Notes: a model not told the origin generated them from the letters alone. A DNA stretch of 64,000 nucleotides from an uncultured Microbacteriaceae bacterium (GCA_937124545.1 CAKZKU010000020.1:1-64000), one strand, 5' to 3'. Counted from the stretch's first letter, positions 53,400-63,437 are shown. Made by a program: numbers and translations.

Positions 53400-53415
53400 T
53401 CGAACGAATATTCGA
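53400..53415. promoter_or_regulatory. LexA (SOS) box at the recA promoter
   Basis: TCGAACGAATATTCGA matches the actinobacterial SOS box (TCGAAC-N4-GTTCGA) at all but one fixed base. It spans the -35 and spacer of the predicted recA promoter, where LexA would block RNA polymerase. It sits just beyond the DUF3046 stop codon. Confidence 0.75.
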
Positions 53416-53420
53416 ACGTG

Positions 53421-53657
53421 TTAGGCGGGCGTGTCGCCGACGGGCTGGCGGTGGCCGACCCCGTGGCGTCGGGGAACTGGCACCTGCATCGCCTCACAGA
53501 GCGCCGCCCATACGACTTTGGGCACCACGCCATCCTCGAGGGCGTCGTGGGCGCTGCGGTGCCCCAGCGGGGCGAGAATGAGGTCGCGGACCAAGGCTCG
53601 ACCCTGGGTGTCGCCAAATTCATCAGCGACGGCGAGATGAAACTCGCTTCTGGTCAC
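53421..53657 (-). CDS. DUF3046 protein
   Basis: 78 residues, a small helical protein with the family pattern SEFHLAVADEFG, RDLILAPLGHRSAHDALEDG and VWAALCEAMQVP. It is found beside recA in actinobacteria, and its function is unknown. It starts at the last base of the clgR stop, so the two are translationally coupled. Confidence 0.88.
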   Translation of the reverse strand: MTRSEFHLAVADEFGDTQGRALVRDLILAPLGHRSAHDALEDGVVPKVVWAALCEAMQVPVPRRHGVGHRQPVGDTPA

Positions 53658-53974
53658 TAGCGAACAGAGAGGTCCGAATCGAACTGAGCCAGCAGTTCAT
53701 CGGGAAGCGTGTCGGGCACGGTAGAGGAGGGCACCATCTGTTCGAAGACCGAAAGCCGATCGCTCACCTCGTGCAAGATTGTGGAGAGCGGAATGTCGAG
53801 TGCTTCGGCAATGGACGCCAGGATTTCACTCGATGCTTCTTTTTGACCGCGCTCTACCTCACTGAGGTAACCGAGAGCAACGCTCGCACGGCTCGAGACC
53901 TGGCGCAGCGTGGCACCTTTTTGCTGGCGGAAGTCGCGAAGGACATCGCCGATTTCGTGTCGCATTAACACCAC
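53657..53974 (-). CDS. clgR: ClgR-type XRE transcriptional regulator
   Basis: 105 residues with the ClgR helix-turn-helix signature IGDVLRDFRQQKGATLRQVSS, then VALGYLSEVERGQKEASSEIL (given as separate halves) and a short C-terminal tail. In actinobacteria ClgR activates clp protease and stress genes and often recA and DNA-repair functions. GTG start at 53974 with GGAGG six bases upstream. The 110 bases between it and cinA contain the promoter region; no clear ClgR box was found there. Confidence 0.92.
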   Translation of the reverse strand: MVLMRHEIGDVLRDFRQQKGATLRQVSSRASVALGYLSEVERGQKEASSEILASIAEALDIPLSTILHEVSDRLSVFEQMVPSSTVPDTLPDELLAQFDSDLSVR

Positions 53975-54084
53975 GGGGCACCTCCTTTGTTCTTGCTCTC
54001 GTAGTGAGATGTTCTTACCTTAGCGACAACCACCTTGCCGTCGTCGGGGAACTCCCTGAGTAGTTGCTGAGCATTCAGAGTGGA

Positions 54085-54576
54085 TCACACCGGGTGATCG
54101 TGCAATAAAGCATCGCGCAGCCCCTGCAGGGCTGCCCGGGTAGCGAGCCCGCGAATCTCTTCTCGTGAGCCAGAAAAGCTGAGCTCGCGAACCCACGTCC
54201 CCAAACCTGAGCCCGCCACCGCGATCACCACAACGCCGGGTTCGAGCCCCGACACGGGCTCCGAATCTGGCCCGGCGACTCCCGTAGTGGCGATCGCGTA
54301 GTCAGAGCCCAACAGGTGCAGAGCCCCCTCCGCCATCGCGGTGGCCACCTCGGCACTGACTGCACCCCCTGTGGAAAGCTCTCCCGCGTCGACACCCAGA
54401 AGCCCTGCTTTGAGCTCTGCGTGATAGGCCACCACACCGCCACGAAAGACCGCGGAGGCCCCCGGAATAGATACCAGCGCGGAGGCAACATCGCCCCCGG
54501 TGAGCGATTCAGCACAGCACACCGTCACCTGGTGACGCGTCCCCACCTCGATGATGCTGAGGGCCTCAGGATTCAC
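54085..54576 (-). CDS. cinA: CinA C-terminal-domain protein (nicotinamide-nucleotide amidohydrolase)
   Basis: 163 residues from the GTG at 54576, which overlaps the pgsA end and has AAGG upstream; a frame up to 54633 exists but lies within pgsA. It matches the stand-alone amidase domain of CinA/PncC: CCAESLTGGDVASALVSIPGAS with the catalytic Ser, FRGGVVAYHAELKAGLLGV, TTGVAGPDSEP (the family has TGIAGPxGGS). It deamidates NMN in the pyridine nucleotide cycle. Confidence 0.88.
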   Translation of the reverse strand: MNPEALSIIEVGTRHQVTVCCAESLTGGDVASALVSIPGASAVFRGGVVAYHAELKAGLLGVDAGELSTGGAVSAEVATAMAEGALHLLGSDYAIATTGVAGPDSEPVSGLEPGVVVIAVAGSGLGTWVRELSFSGSREEIRGLATRAALQGLRDALLHDHPV

Positions 54577-55189
54577 GGGGAGCCTTCGCACCTTTGATGA
54601 GGTAGTCAATCCCGGTCCAGAGCGTGATGACAACGACAGCCCCCATCAGTACATCGTTGATCAGAAACACCCACGACCCGGCAAAAACCCACGTCGGTAA
54701 CAGCCAGGAGGACACCGCCACCGACTGAACAATCGTCTTTAGCTTCCCGCCTCTGGAGGCGGGAATGACGCGATCTCGCAGGCGCAGGAAACGAAACACC
54801 GTGATTCCCAGTTCGCGACCAAGGATGAGTGCAACCACCCACCACGGCAGTTCACCCACCCACGCGAGCGCAACCAGCGCTCCGCCAATCAGCACCTTGT
54901 CGGCAATCGGGTCGAGCAAAACACCGAGCGGCGTCACGAGATTGCGAGAGCGCGCCACAGCGCCATCCACCCCATCGGTCGCAATTGCCGCGATAAAGAG
55001 CAAGGCCGCTGCCCAACGCCACACGCCGTGCTGCCCGTCGTCAATCAGCACGCCGACAAGGAATACCGGGGTTACGGCGATACGCACCACCGTGATGATG
55101 TTGGCGATGTTGGCGATGCTCGCCGGGCTTTCGCCCCGTGAGATCACGCGGCCGCGAAACGAGCCGCCGACGGGAGAATCGGTGGTCAC
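54566..55189 (-). CDS. pgsA: CDP-diacylglycerol-glycerol-3-phosphate 3-phosphatidyltransferase
   Basis: 207 residues, an integral membrane CDP-alcohol phosphatidyltransferase that makes phosphatidylglycerol phosphate. The catalytic motif D-x2-D-G-x2-A-R-x8-G-x3-D-x3-D is complete (TDGVDGAVARSRN..LGVLLDPIADK). Several membrane helices flank it. It lies three bases after ftsK and overlaps cinA by 11 bases, forming the unit ftsK-pgsA-cinA. Confidence 0.93.
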   Translation of the reverse strand: MTTDSPVGGSFRGRVISRGESPASIANIANIITVVRIAVTPVFLVGVLIDDGQHGVWRWAAALLFIAAIATDGVDGAVARSRNLVTPLGVLLDPIADKVLIGGALVALAWVGELPWWVVALILGRELGITVFRFLRLRDRVIPASRGGKLKTIVQSVAVSSWLLPTWVFAGSWVFLINDVLMGAVVVITLWTGIDYLIKGAKAPRES

Positions 55190-55192
55190 CGG

Positions 55193-57883
55193 CTAATCCC
55201 GACCGGTGAGCTTCCAGGCGTCTTCGTCGCCTTCGTCTTGCACTTCGGGATACCCGGCGGTCATTTGATCAATCGGATCCTCCTGCTCATGCACGAGGTG
55301 ATCGCCGGCAGCCTTGGGGGCTGGCGCATCCGCGGGAACAATTTCCTGAGTCAGGTGATCAGCGCCCGCTGGCGTGGCAGCAGGGACGTCTTCACCCCGC
55401 AGGGACGCGAGGACCTGCGGGAGTTGATCGGGGGTGACGAGCACGTCTCTGGCTTTTGACCCTTCCGAGGGGCCCACGATGGAGCGCGATTCAAGTAAGT
55501 CCATGAGGCGGCCCGCTTTGGCAAACCCCACCCGGAGTTTCCTCTGCAGCATCGAGGTCGAGCCAAATTGGGTGCTCACCACAAGCTCGGTGGCCTGAAG
55601 CAGAACATCGAGGTCATCGCCAATATCGGCGTCGATGACTTTGCCGCCACCGGCGGCCTCAGCAACATCGGCCCGGTATTCGGGGTTGGCCTGCTGTTTA
55701 ACATGCGCCACTACGGCGGCAACTTCCTTTTCAGACACCCACGCACCCTGGACCCGGTTGGGCTTGCCGGCACCTTGGGGTAAGAACAGTGCGTCACCCT
55801 GACCAATCAGCTTGTCGGCACCCGGCTGGTCCAAGATCACGCGCGAATCCGTCATGCTCGAGACCGCAAAAGCGAGTCGCGAGGGAATGTTGGCCTTAAT
55901 CAGACCCGTCACGACGTCAACACTGGGCCGCTGGGTTGCTAAGACCAGGTGGATTCCAGAGGCCCTAGCCAACTGAGTGATGCGCACAATGGATTCCTCG
56001 ACATCTCTCGGAGCAACCATCATCAAATCCGCCAGCTCGTCGACAACAACCAACAGGTAGGGGTAGGGGCGAAGAACCCGTTCACTGCCCACCGGCAACA
56101 CAATTTCGTTGGCGAGGACCGCCCGGTTGAATTCATCGATGTGTTTGAACCCGAAACTCGCGAGGTCGTCGTAGCGCATGTCCATTTCTTTGACGACCCA
56201 CTGCAGTGCTTCGGCCGCGCGTTTCGGGTTCGTGATGATGGGCGTAATCAGGTGAGGCACACCCTGGTAGGCGGCAAGCTCCACCCGCTTGGGGTCCACC
56301 AGCACCATGCGCACTTCTGCGGGGGTGGCCCTCATCAGCAGCGAGGTAATCATGGAATTGACGAAACTTGACTTACCGCTACCGGTGGCACCGGCCACCA
56401 ACAGGTGGGGCATTTTCGCGAGGTTCGCGGCGACAAAGCCCCCTTCGACGTCTTTGCCCACGCCAATCACCATCGGGTGAACTTCCTTGGTCGCCACCGG
56501 CGAGGACAGGACATCACCCAGAGTCACAATTTCGCGGTCAGAGTTGGGGATTTCCACTCCGATCGCCGATTTACCGGGGATGGGGGAAAGAATATTCACT
56601 TCGTTGGAGGCGACCGCATAGGAGATGTTTTTGGCGAGTGCGGTGACGCGCTCCACCTTGGTGCCCTGCCCCAGCTCGACCTCGTAGCGGGTGACCGAGG
56701 GGCCTCGGGTGAAGTCAACGACCTTCGCGTCTACCCCGAATTGTTCAAAAACACTGGTGATGGCCGCGACGACCTCGTCGTTCGCGGCACTGCGGGTCTT
56801 ATGCGGGGTACCCGCCACTAGCACGGACGCGCTCGGCAACCGGTAGGGCTTATTCGAAGGAATGGGTACAGGGTCAGGTTCGGGAGCCTCCGCAACCTCT
56901 GGCACATCCTCCACAACGGGGGCCGTTGCCTGAGCCAGCGCCTCTTCTGCTCTGCGCAACTGCTCGAGCAGGTCTTCCTGGGACGCTACCTCCCCGGTGT
57001 CTTCACCGGGCGTGCTGACAATGGGTGAATCAAACGCGTCCTGCTTGTCTTTTTTGCCCCGGCGCCACCACGGCATGGAATCGGGGTTATCCAGGTCGAG
57101 ACCGAGATCGCTGAGCGTGCCAAACTCTGGCCCGGGAGCAGGGTCTTTTTTCGCTTTGGCCGAAGCCTCTAAGTCCACACCGAATAGATAGGCATAGGCC
57201 TCGCGCGACCGGGACACAATCTTGTTTGGCGGAGTTTTGGTCATGATCAGTAGTGACACCATCAACAACAGCGCCATGACGGGCCATGCGAGATACACGG
57301 TAGTTGCCGCAAGAAAAACAAAGGGTTCTGCAACCAGCCAGCCAAGAACACCACCACCGGCGGCAAGCTCGGCAAAGGTTGCATCCCCCGGTGCGGGACG
57401 GCCCTGAGCCAGGTGGGTCATCCCACTGATGGAGACCAGCAGCAGCGACAGCCCAATGGCCACGCGGCCGTTGGAATACACGCTGGAGGGATGGCGGAAT
57501 AACCAAATGGCCAAGGCGATCAAAATGATCGGCAGGGCAAAGGAGAGGCGTCCCAGCGCGCCGCCGACGGTGTAGGTGTTGAGCGTCAGCGCCCAGGTTT
57601 GGTTGTAGTTGAACCATTCGACGACGATGCCGACGATGGCAAACAGAAGGAGCGCGAAGGGCACGCCATCGCGCCGGTCCTCTTTAGCGAGGGGCTGTGC
57701 GGAAAAAGCCCGAAAACCTTGGCCGACAAATGAGGCCACCGCCAGCCACCCGGTCTGCAGGGGCGAAGGGCCGCCGGAGACCTGGGGTTTCACCGTCTGT
57801 TTCTTAGGGGTGGCTTGAGAACCGCCACGGGGATTTTTTCGTGGGGTGGAAGACGCACGCGAAGACGGGCTCTTGGCAGCCAT
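55193..57883 (-). CDS. ftsK: DNA translocase FtsK/SpoIIIE
   Basis: 896 residues: a basic N-terminus, four membrane helices (about residues 45-215), an acidic/Pro-rich linker, the RecA-like motor with Walker [14 protein letters not shown] and Walker [13 protein letters not shown], and a C-terminal gamma domain that reads KOPS sequences ([23 protein letters not shown] region). It pumps chromosomal DNA through the closing septum and helps topoisomerase IV and XerCD. ATG at 57883, six bases after TAGCGT. Confidence 0.95.
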   Translation of the reverse strand: MAAKSPSSRASSTPRKNPRGGSQATPKKQTVKPQVSGGPSPLQTGWLAVASFVGQGFRAFSAQPLAKEDRRDGVPFALLLFAIVGIVVEWFNYNQTWALTLNTYTVGGALGRLSFALPIILIALAIWLFRHPSSVYSNGRVAIGLSLLLVSISGMTHLAQGRPAPGDATFAELAAGGGVLGWLVAEPFVFLAATTVYLAWPVMALLLMVSLLIMTKTPPNKIVSRSREAYAYLFGVDLEASAKAKKDPAPGPEFGTLSDLGLDLDNPDSMPWWRRGKKDKQDAFDSPIVSTPGEDTGEVASQEDLLEQLRRAEEALAQATAPVVEDVPEVAEAPEPDPVPIPSNKPYRLPSASVLVAGTPHKTRSAANDEVVAAITSVFEQFGVDAKVVDFTRGPSVTRYEVELGQGTKVERVTALAKNISYAVASNEVNILSPIPGKSAIGVEIPNSDREIVTLGDVLSSPVATKEVHPMVIGVGKDVEGGFVAANLAKMPHLLVAGATGSGKSSFVNSMITSLLMRATPAEVRMVLVDPKRVELAAYQGVPHLITPIITNPKRAAEALQWVVKEMDMRYDDLASFGFKHIDEFNRAVLANEIVLPVGSERVLRPYPYLLVVVDELADLMMVAPRDVEESIVRITQLARASGIHLVLATQRPSVDVVTGLIKANIPSRLAFAVSSMTDSRVILDQPGADKLIGQGDALFLPQGAGKPNRVQGAWVSEKEVAAVVAHVKQQANPEYRADVAEAAGGGKVIDADIGDDLDVLLQATELVVSTQFGSTSMLQRKLRVGFAKAGRLMDLLESRSIVGPSEGSKARDVLVTPDQLPQVLASLRGEDVPAATPAGADHLTQEIVPADAPAPKAAGDHLVHEQEDPIDQMTAGYPEVQDEGDEDAWKLTGRD

Positions 57884-57889
57884 TACTCC

Positions 57890-57895
57890 ACGCTA
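57890..57895 (-). promoter_or_regulatory. Probable -10 box of a leaderless promoter for ftsK
   Basis: TAGCGT on the minus strand, six bases before the ATG. There is no ribosome binding site. Confidence 0.5.
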
Positions 57896-57995
57896 CCCAC
57901 CAAGTCAGCGGGAGGAAGGCATTGAAACACAGCCCGTCGGCAATGGCTCTGGAGCGCCAAACCGTTAGATTGAAAGCCAAGCCGAGGGAGACCCC

Positions 57996-58796
57996 ATGGA
58001 AGCACAAGGAAAAGTATTCGTCGTCACCGGAGCCGGAAATGGCATAGGTCGAGAGGTCACTCTCGACCTAATCGCTCGCGGCGCCTCCGTCGCCGGACTC
58101 GATGTCAACAAAGAGTGGTTGTCTGAGACTTCCGAGCTGGCGGGCGCCAACGCCGCGAAGTTGACCACTTTTGCGGTGGACATAACCGATCGTAAAGCGG
58201 TGATGGCTCTTCCCGCCAAGGTGACCAAGGCACTCGGAGAAGTGGATGGGCTCATCAATGTCGCTGGCATCATTCAGCCCTTCGTGCGCATCACCGATCT
58301 GGACTTCGAACACATCGACCGTGTGGTGAACGTGAACTTGCACGGACCGCTCAACTTGATTAAGGCCTTCCTGCCCGGCTTGCTGAGGCGTCCCTCAGCA
58401 CATTTGGCCAACGTGTCGTCCATGGGTTCCTACGCGCCCGTTCCGGGTCAAACCCTCTATGGCGCAACGAAGGCGGGCATCAATCTTCTCAGCGAGGGGC
58501 TGCGCTCCGAACTGCGGTCCACCAACGTTGCCGTGACCGTAATCTATCCGGGTGCGATCGGCACCAACATTGCCGGCAATTCAGGCCTCGACATGTCAGG
58601 CGCGGAAGAAGGCGCCGCAGAGCGGACAGTAGTGGCGGCGAAAGATGCCGGCCAAATGATCGTCGAGGGTGTGCTCGCCAAGAAAAAGCGCGTCGTTATC
58701 GGTCAGGATGCGAAGTTCCTGTGGCACCTGAATCACCTCTCCCCCGACCTTGCTTCGAACACGATTTATAAGAACATGAAGGACCTTCTGCCCTAG
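57996..58796 (+). CDS. SDR family NAD(P)-dependent oxidoreductase
   Basis: 266 residues with TGAGNGIG, NVAGI, active Ser in NVSSMGS and YGATKAG. The extended C-terminus (AKKKRVVIGQDAKFLWHLNHL) resembles SDRs that act on lipids or sterol-like substrates. GAGGGAGA precedes the ATG. No operon partner is present; ftsK is divergent and the helicase gene lies 231 bases downstream. The substrate is unknown. Confidence 0.82.
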   Translation: MEAQGKVFVVTGAGNGIGREVTLDLIARGASVAGLDVNKEWLSETSELAGANAAKLTTFAVDITDRKAVMALPAKVTKALGEVDGLINVAGIIQPFVRITDLDFEHIDRVVNVNLHGPLNLIKAFLPGLLRRPSAHLANVSSMGSYAPVPGQTLYGATKAGINLLSEGLRSELRSTNVAVTVIYPGAIGTNIAGNSGLDMSGAEEGAAERTVVAAKDAGQMIVEGVLAKKKRVVIGQDAKFLWHLNHLSPDLASNTIYKNMKDLLP

Positions 58797-59027
58797 CGTG
58801 TGCCGTGTCCGTGCCCCGGCTCGAACACGCACCGCGGTCTTTCCTCGGGCAACCCACTAGGGTGGGAAGTGCAAACACCTTTGTTTGCTGCGTCGTAGAA
58901 CGCTCCCTCACCACTGTGTGGTTGATATTTTTCTCGCGGCGAATCGAAAGCATCACTCGATGCCTTCGCCACGGCCGGGCTTCGCCTGGCCACAACGTGA
59001 TGACTTCATCACCGGAAAGCTCTTGCT
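58797..59027 (+). other. Structured leader region of the DEAD-box helicase gene
   Basis: A 231-base region without a credible gene. It contains a hairpin GGCCGGG...CCTGGCC (58973-58991) and a perfect palindrome GTGATGA-CT-TCATCAC (58997-59012) just before the ribosome site GGAAAG. Long structured leaders are typical of cold-inducible RNA helicase genes, so regulation at the RNA level is plausible but not shown. Confidence 0.4.
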
Positions 59028-60419
59028 ATGTCTGAAACAACCTTCGCATCACTCGGTGTTCCGAGTACCCTTCTTGCCCCGCTGACCCGCATGGGTATCG
59101 AATCCCCCTTCCCGATTCAGGTGGACACCCTGCCCGACACTCTTGCTGGACGAGATGTCTTAGGCCGCGGTAAAACCGGGTCGGGCAAAACCCTTGCCTT
59201 CTGCCTGCCCATGGTGGCTCGTCTTTCCGGCGAGCTCGCCGGTGGCAAACGCCGACCCGGGCGACCGCTGGGATTAGTCCTCGCTCCCACGCGAGAGCTG
59301 GCTACCCAAATCACCGCGGTGATGGCGCCCCTGGCCCACGCCGTGAACCTCAGCGTGACCACGATCTTTGGCGGTGTGTCCCAAAACCGACAGGTCCAGG
59401 CTCTTCGCGACGGGGTTGACATCGTCGTGGCGACGCCCGGACGCCTTGAAGACCTCAAAGGCCAGGGTCTGTTGCACCTCGATGCCATCGAGATCACCGT
59501 GTTGGATGAGGCCGATCACATGGCCGACCTCGGGTTCCTGCCTGTTGTCACCAAGATTCTTGACGCCACTCCTCAGGGTGGGCAACGCCTGCTGTTCTCC
59601 GCAACGCTGGATAACGGCGTCAACAAATTGGTCAAGCGCTTCTTGCAGAACGAGGTCCTACACGCTGTGGACGAGGCCCACTCCCCTGTGGCCAAAATGA
59701 CCCACCACGTGTTCGAAACCGCGGACGCGGACAGCAAGAAGGAGCTCATTCACACTCTGGCCTCGGGTACTGGGCGCCGTATCCTTTTCACCCGCACCAA
59801 GCATCACGCCAAGAAGCTGGCGCGCGCGCTCAGCCAGGCGGGCATTCCCGCCGTCGATCTGCACGGCAATCTGTCCCAGCCCGCCCGTGACCGCAACTTG
59901 GCGGCGTTTAGTGAGGGCCGGGTGAAAGTGCTGGTCGCCACCGATGTGGCAGCACGCGGTGTGCACGTCGACAACGTGGATCTCGTGATTCACGTGGACC
60001 CCCCAATGGAACACAAGGCCTACCTGCACCGCTCCGGGCGCACCGCTCGTGCCGGCGCTGAGGGTGATGTCATCACGCTGTGTTTACCGAACCAGCGCGA
60101 TGATTTAGCGAAACTGCTGCGTAAGGCAGATATTGCCGTCTCGCCCCAGCGGGTGAGCGCGCAGTCTTCGGAAGTGACCGCGCTGGTGGGCGAAAAGGCG
60201 GCGTACGTGAAACCGGCTCCGCCAGCAGCCCCCACCAGGGGTGGCGGGGTTTCGCAAGGACGCAACGCGCAACGCAAGCGCACCCAGCGCGGTAACCGGG
60301 CTGGCAGTTCCGATGTTAGGGCTAGCGCGCCGCGCACCACGCGAGAGGGCAAACCGGTGCGTGATCGCTCCGGTCGCCCCGGGCAAGCAAAACGCCGGGA
60401 TTACCAACCCGCGAGGTAG
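59028..60419 (+). CDS. DEAD-box RNA helicase
   Basis: 463 residues with the ordered motifs: Q motif (PFPIQVDTLP), I GKTGSGKT, Ia PTRELATQ, Ib TPGRLEDL, II DEADHMADLGF, III SAT, IV-V (LVATDVAARGVHVDNVDLVIHVD) and VI HRSGRTARAG. The C-terminal 75 residues are basic, Arg/Gly-rich and disordered, suited to RNA binding. It is similar to RhlE/DeaD helicases involved in ribosome assembly and cold growth. Confidence 0.93.
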   Translation: MSETTFASLGVPSTLLAPLTRMGIESPFPIQVDTLPDTLAGRDVLGRGKTGSGKTLAFCLPMVARLSGELAGGKRRPGRPLGLVLAPTRELATQITAVMAPLAHAVNLSVTTIFGGVSQNRQVQALRDGVDIVVATPGRLEDLKGQGLLHLDAIEITVLDEADHMADLGFLPVVTKILDATPQGGQRLLFSATLDNGVNKLVKRFLQNEVLHAVDEAHSPVAKMTHHVFETADADSKKELIHTLASGTGRRILFTRTKHHAKKLARALSQAGIPAVDLHGNLSQPARDRNLAAFSEGRVKVLVATDVAARGVHVDNVDLVIHVDPPMEHKAYLHRSGRTARAGAEGDVITLCLPNQRDDLAKLLRKADIAVSPQRVSAQSSEVTALVGEKAAYVKPAPPAAPTRGGGVSQGRNAQRKRTQRGNRAGSSDVRASAPRTTREGKPVRDRSGRPGQAKRRDYQPAR

Positions 60420-60428
60420 TCATCCTGC

Positions 60429-60434
60429 TAGCTT
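60429..60434 (+). promoter_or_regulatory. Probable -10 box of a leaderless promoter for the 80-residue gene
   Basis: TAGCTT, then six bases, then the ATG at 60441, with no ribosome binding site. It supports the small gene being real and separately expressed. Confidence 0.45.
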
Positions 60435-60440
60435 TGGGGT

Positions 60441-60683
60441 ATGAGCGAGTGGAATTACACCAAATGTGCCAAGCCGTTCACCTCCGTTGAGGAGGCACGG
60501 GATTACCTGACCGGCAAAGACTTTGCTGGCTGGATTTTGAAGCGGGACAACGGCTATTCCGCCGTATGTCCGACCTACCCCGAAGGTTTTTACCCCGACG
60601 CGACAGTTGTGGAAGAAGTCAACAACTCGAAGAACGAGATGGGTACGGCTGTCGCAACAGAATCAGCGAGCTGCTGCAGCTAA
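60441..60683 (+). CDS. Hypothetical 80-residue protein
   Basis: Not recognised. It is rich in aromatic residues (WNYTK, GWILKRDNGYSA, PTYPEGFYPD), with Cys9 and Cys43 and a C-terminal Cys-Cys-Ser. The first 60 residues look like a small folded alpha/beta domain and the tail is polar and flexible. A -10-like box at the leaderless spacing and codon use like its neighbours suggest a real gene. It lies 22 bases after the helicase stop and convergent with the SulP gene. Confidence 0.6.
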   Translation: MSEWNYTKCAKPFTSVEEARDYLTGKDFAGWILKRDNGYSAVCPTYPEGFYPDATVVEEVNNSKNEMGTAVATESASCCS

Positions 60684-60707
60684 TAACCGAGCCCTGAGGG
60701 GTTCACG

Positions 60708-62222
60708 CTAGATACCCTCGCCCATGCCGCCCGATAGGCGGCCGTGGAGGGCCATGGTGGCTTCGTTCATGCCGATCAGAGACACCTGTTTGCCATACGA
60801 TTCGTACTTCGTGACGATGGCATCGAGCGCTGCCACGGTGGACGCGTCCCAAATGTGGGAAGCGGACATATCGATATTCACCCGTTCGGGATCTTCTCCG
60901 TATTCAAACTGCGTGGTCAGGTCGTTACTGGAAGCAAAAAACAGTTCTCCATCGACCACATAGTGGGCAGTGGGGCCCTCTTCCTCCACGGAGAGGGTGC
61001 GCGTCACCGTCACAAAGTGGGCGACGCGCCTCGCGAAGGCGACCATCGCCACCAGAACCCCCGCAATCACGCCGATAGCGAGATTGTGGGTCCAGACCGT
61101 CACCACGACCGTGGTGACCATGACGGCGGTTTCGCTTTTCGGGAGGCGCTTCAGTGTTGCGGGGGCGACGCTGTGCCAGTTGAAAGTGGCGACCGAGACC
61201 ATGATCATGACGGCCACGAGGGCAGCCATCGGGATCATGCCGACAATGTCGCCCAAACCGACCACCAGAATCAACAGGAAAATACCGGCAAGGAACGTCG
61301 AGATACGCGTCCTCGCGCCCGAGGCCTTGACATTGATCATGGTCTGGCCCACCATTGCGCAGCCTCCCATGCCGCCAAAAAGGCCTGACAGGACGTTTGC
61401 CACACCCTGAGCCCACGCTTCCCGGGTCTTGCGGGAGTGGGTATCGGTCACGTCATCCACGAGCTTGGCGGTCAGCAGTGATTCCAGCAGGCCCACCACC
61501 GCCATGGCAGCGGCATAGGGCGCAATAATCGACAACGTCTCCCAGGTCAAAGGCACGTTGGGAATAAAAAGCTCCGGGAGGCTCTCGGGCAGATCCCCCT
61601 CGTCACCGACAGTGGGAACCACAAGGGCGCTGGTGACCACAATCGAGGTCAGGACCACGATGGCGACTAACGGTGCTGGCACGACTTTGGTGATCATCGG
61701 CATGAAAATCATGATCGCGAGCCCTGCCGCAACCAACGGGTATACCAACCAGGGCACACCAATCAGGTGGGGAAGTTGGGCGCTAAAAATCAAGATGGCT
61801 AAGGCGTTGACGAAACCCACCATGACGCTTCGGGGAATAAACCGCATCAACTTCGCCACACCGAGAACGGCGAGAACAATTTGGAAGACACCGCCCAACA
61901 TCACTGTGGCGATGAAATAGTCCATCCCATAGTCCCGTGCGACCGGAGCGATCACCAGAGCGATGGCCCCGGTGGCCGCCGTAATCATGGCGGGTCGACC
62001 GCCAAGAAAGGCGATAGAAACAGCCATCACGAAGGAAGAAAACAACCCGACGCGAGGGTCAACGCCCGCGATGATCGAGAAAGAAATGGCTTCGGGAATC
62101 AACGCCAGCGCGACAACCAGACCCGCCAATACCTCTTTGGTCAGAATTCGAGGGCTCGTTAGTGCCGCCAGAACCGATGGTCGCGCCCGGTAGCGGTCTT
62201 TATCTCCGGCAGACGTGGTCAT
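60708..62222 (-). CDS. SulP family anion transporter with STAS domain
   Basis: 504 residues: about 12-14 membrane helices in the SLC26/SulP fold ([27 protein letters not shown] as the entry signature, [12 protein letters not shown], and [26 protein letters not shown], each read as segments), followed by a C-terminal STAS domain (about 415-500, [20 protein letters not shown]). Family members carry sulfate, bicarbonate or other anions. No cys or carbonic anhydrase genes are adjacent, so the substrate is open. AAGGAG precedes the ATG. Confidence 0.9.
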   Translation of the reverse strand: MTTSAGDKDRYRARPSVLAALTSPRILTKEVLAGLVVALALIPEAISFSIIAGVDPRVGLFSSFVMAVSIAFLGGRPAMITAATGAIALVIAPVARDYGMDYFIATVMLGGVFQIVLAVLGVAKLMRFIPRSVMVGFVNALAILIFSAQLPHLIGVPWLVYPLVAAGLAIMIFMPMITKVVPAPLVAIVVLTSIVVTSALVVPTVGDEGDLPESLPELFIPNVPLTWETLSIIAPYAAAMAVVGLLESLLTAKLVDDVTDTHSRKTREAWAQGVANVLSGLFGGMGGCAMVGQTMINVKASGARTRISTFLAGIFLLILVVGLGDIVGMIPMAALVAVMIMVSVATFNWHSVAPATLKRLPKSETAVMVTTVVVTVWTHNLAIGVIAGVLVAMVAFARRVAHFVTVTRTLSVEEEGPTAHYVVDGELFFASSNDLTTQFEYGEDPERVNIDMSASHIWDASTVAALDAIVTKYESYGKQVSLIGMNEATMALHGRLSGGMGEGI

Positions 62223-62379
62223 AGGGTGCTCCTTTGGTGCGCCCTCACAAACATCGGAGGCGGGGAATGATTTCCACGGGGACCGCCGGGCAAAAAGAGC
62301 TATTTCCTCTCCATGCTAACAAGTGGGCTGGAGGAGACGGATACGGCACACCCGAAAACCGCCACAGGTGCGTGAGCTG

Positions 62380-62402
62380 GATGGCGCCCTGGAGCGCCAG
62401 GC
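62380..62402. terminator. Weak hairpin after the ACC deaminase gene
   Basis: Arms TGGCGC and GCGCCA with a six-base loop lie 15-35 bases beyond the acdS stop (minus strand). The stem is short and has no U-tract. The exact boundary of the structure is approximate. The rest of the 192-base gap up to the SulP start shows only that gene's ribosome site. Confidence 0.35.
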
Positions 62403-62414
62403 CTCACTGATCGC

Positions 62415-63431
62415 CTAGAAAGCTGTTGTGTAGGCGTTCAGGGCCGGCTGCCCGCCGAGATGCGCGTAGAGGATACGCGAGCCCTCCGGGAAGTAGCCCT
62501 CCCGAACCAAGTCAATGAGGCCTGCTATCGATTTGCCCTCGTAGACCGGGTCCGTAATGACACCCTCCGTTCGGGCGAGGTGCTGAATGGCATCTATTGT
62601 TCTTGGTCCCGCAACCCCGTAAATTCCGTCGTGCCAGCGATCCAGGAGGACGACCTCGTCGGGCCGAAGCTTGCGACCTAACCCAATCGCCTCCGACGTC
62701 CTGGTGGCGATGCGGGTGATCTGATCGTGGGTCTTCTCCACCGTTGCGGAGGCATCGATACCAATTACGGTGCTGGCCCGGTCCGAATGGGCGAAACCAG
62801 CAATCATTCCGCCCTGGGATGAGCCCGTCACCGAACACACGATGGTGGCGTCAAAGCGAACGTCCAACTCCTTTTCCTGGTCCTCGACCTCAAAAGCCCA
62901 ACCTGCGAAACCGTGTCCCCCAAGGGGGTGATCCGAGGCACCGGCTGGAATCGCGTAGGGCTTGCCGCCTCGGGCCTCAACATCCTCGATGGCTTGCTTC
63001 CAGGACTCTCGGAACCCAATGTCGAATCCGGCATCATCCAACCGCACGTCGGCGCCCAGGATGCGCGAGAGCAGGATGTTGCCTGTTTGCTCGTAGTTGA
63101 CCTCGTCCCATTCCACCCAATGCTCTTGAACAAGAACGGCCTTGAGCCCGAGCTTCGCCGCTACCGCGGCGACTTGACGAGTGTGGTTGGACTGCACACC
63201 TCCGATCGAGACGAGGGTGTCACAGCCTTGCGCGAGCGCATCGGCAGCAAGATATTCGAGCTTGCGGGTCTTGTTGCCCCCATAAGCGATTCCCGAGTTG
63301 AGGTCCTCCCGCTTGGCCCACACCTCGACCTTTCCACCCAAATCTTCAGTAAGTCGATCCCATCGCTCCAGAGGAGACGGACCGTATAAGAGGGGTACTC
63401 GGGCAAAGGTTTCCAGTTGTTCACGCGACAT
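62415..63431 (-). CDS. acdS: 1-aminocyclopropane-1-carboxylate deaminase
   Basis: A PLP enzyme of 338 residues, the standard AcdS length, that opens the ring of ACC (the ethylene precursor) to 2-oxobutanoate and ammonia. PLP Lys lies in [11 protein letters not shown], the nucleophile Ser in [11 protein letters not shown], and the diagnostic Glu and Leu that separate true ACC deaminases from D-cysteine desulfhydrases in TDPVYEGKS and [16 protein letters not shown] at 63431, six bases after TATCGT. No Lrp-type acdR is adjacent. Confidence 0.93.
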   Translation of the reverse strand: MSREQLETFARVPLLYGPSPLERWDRLTEDLGGKVEVWAKREDLNSGIAYGGNKTRKLEYLAADALAQGCDTLVSIGGVQSNHTRQVAAVAAKLGLKAVLVQEHWVEWDEVNYEQTGNILLSRILGADVRLDDAGFDIGFRESWKQAIEDVEARGGKPYAIPAGASDHPLGGHGFAGWAFEVEDQEKELDVRFDATIVCSVTGSSQGGMIAGFAHSDRASTVIGIDASATVEKTHDQITRIATRTSEAIGLGRKLRPDEVVLLDRWHDGIYGVAGPRTIDAIQHLARTEGVITDPVYEGKSIAGLIDLVREGYFPEGSRILYAHLGGQPALNAYTTAF

Positions 63432-63437
63432 AGTTCC

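Noticed and set aside
53975-54084. ClgR self-operator upstream of clgR
   Set aside because: Only a half-match (CGCTAAGG) was found; the second arm is missing.
58805-59035. 76-residue open frame upstream of the helicase
   Set aside because: It overlaps the helicase start, has no ribosome site and shows no protein-like pattern; the region is better read as a leader.
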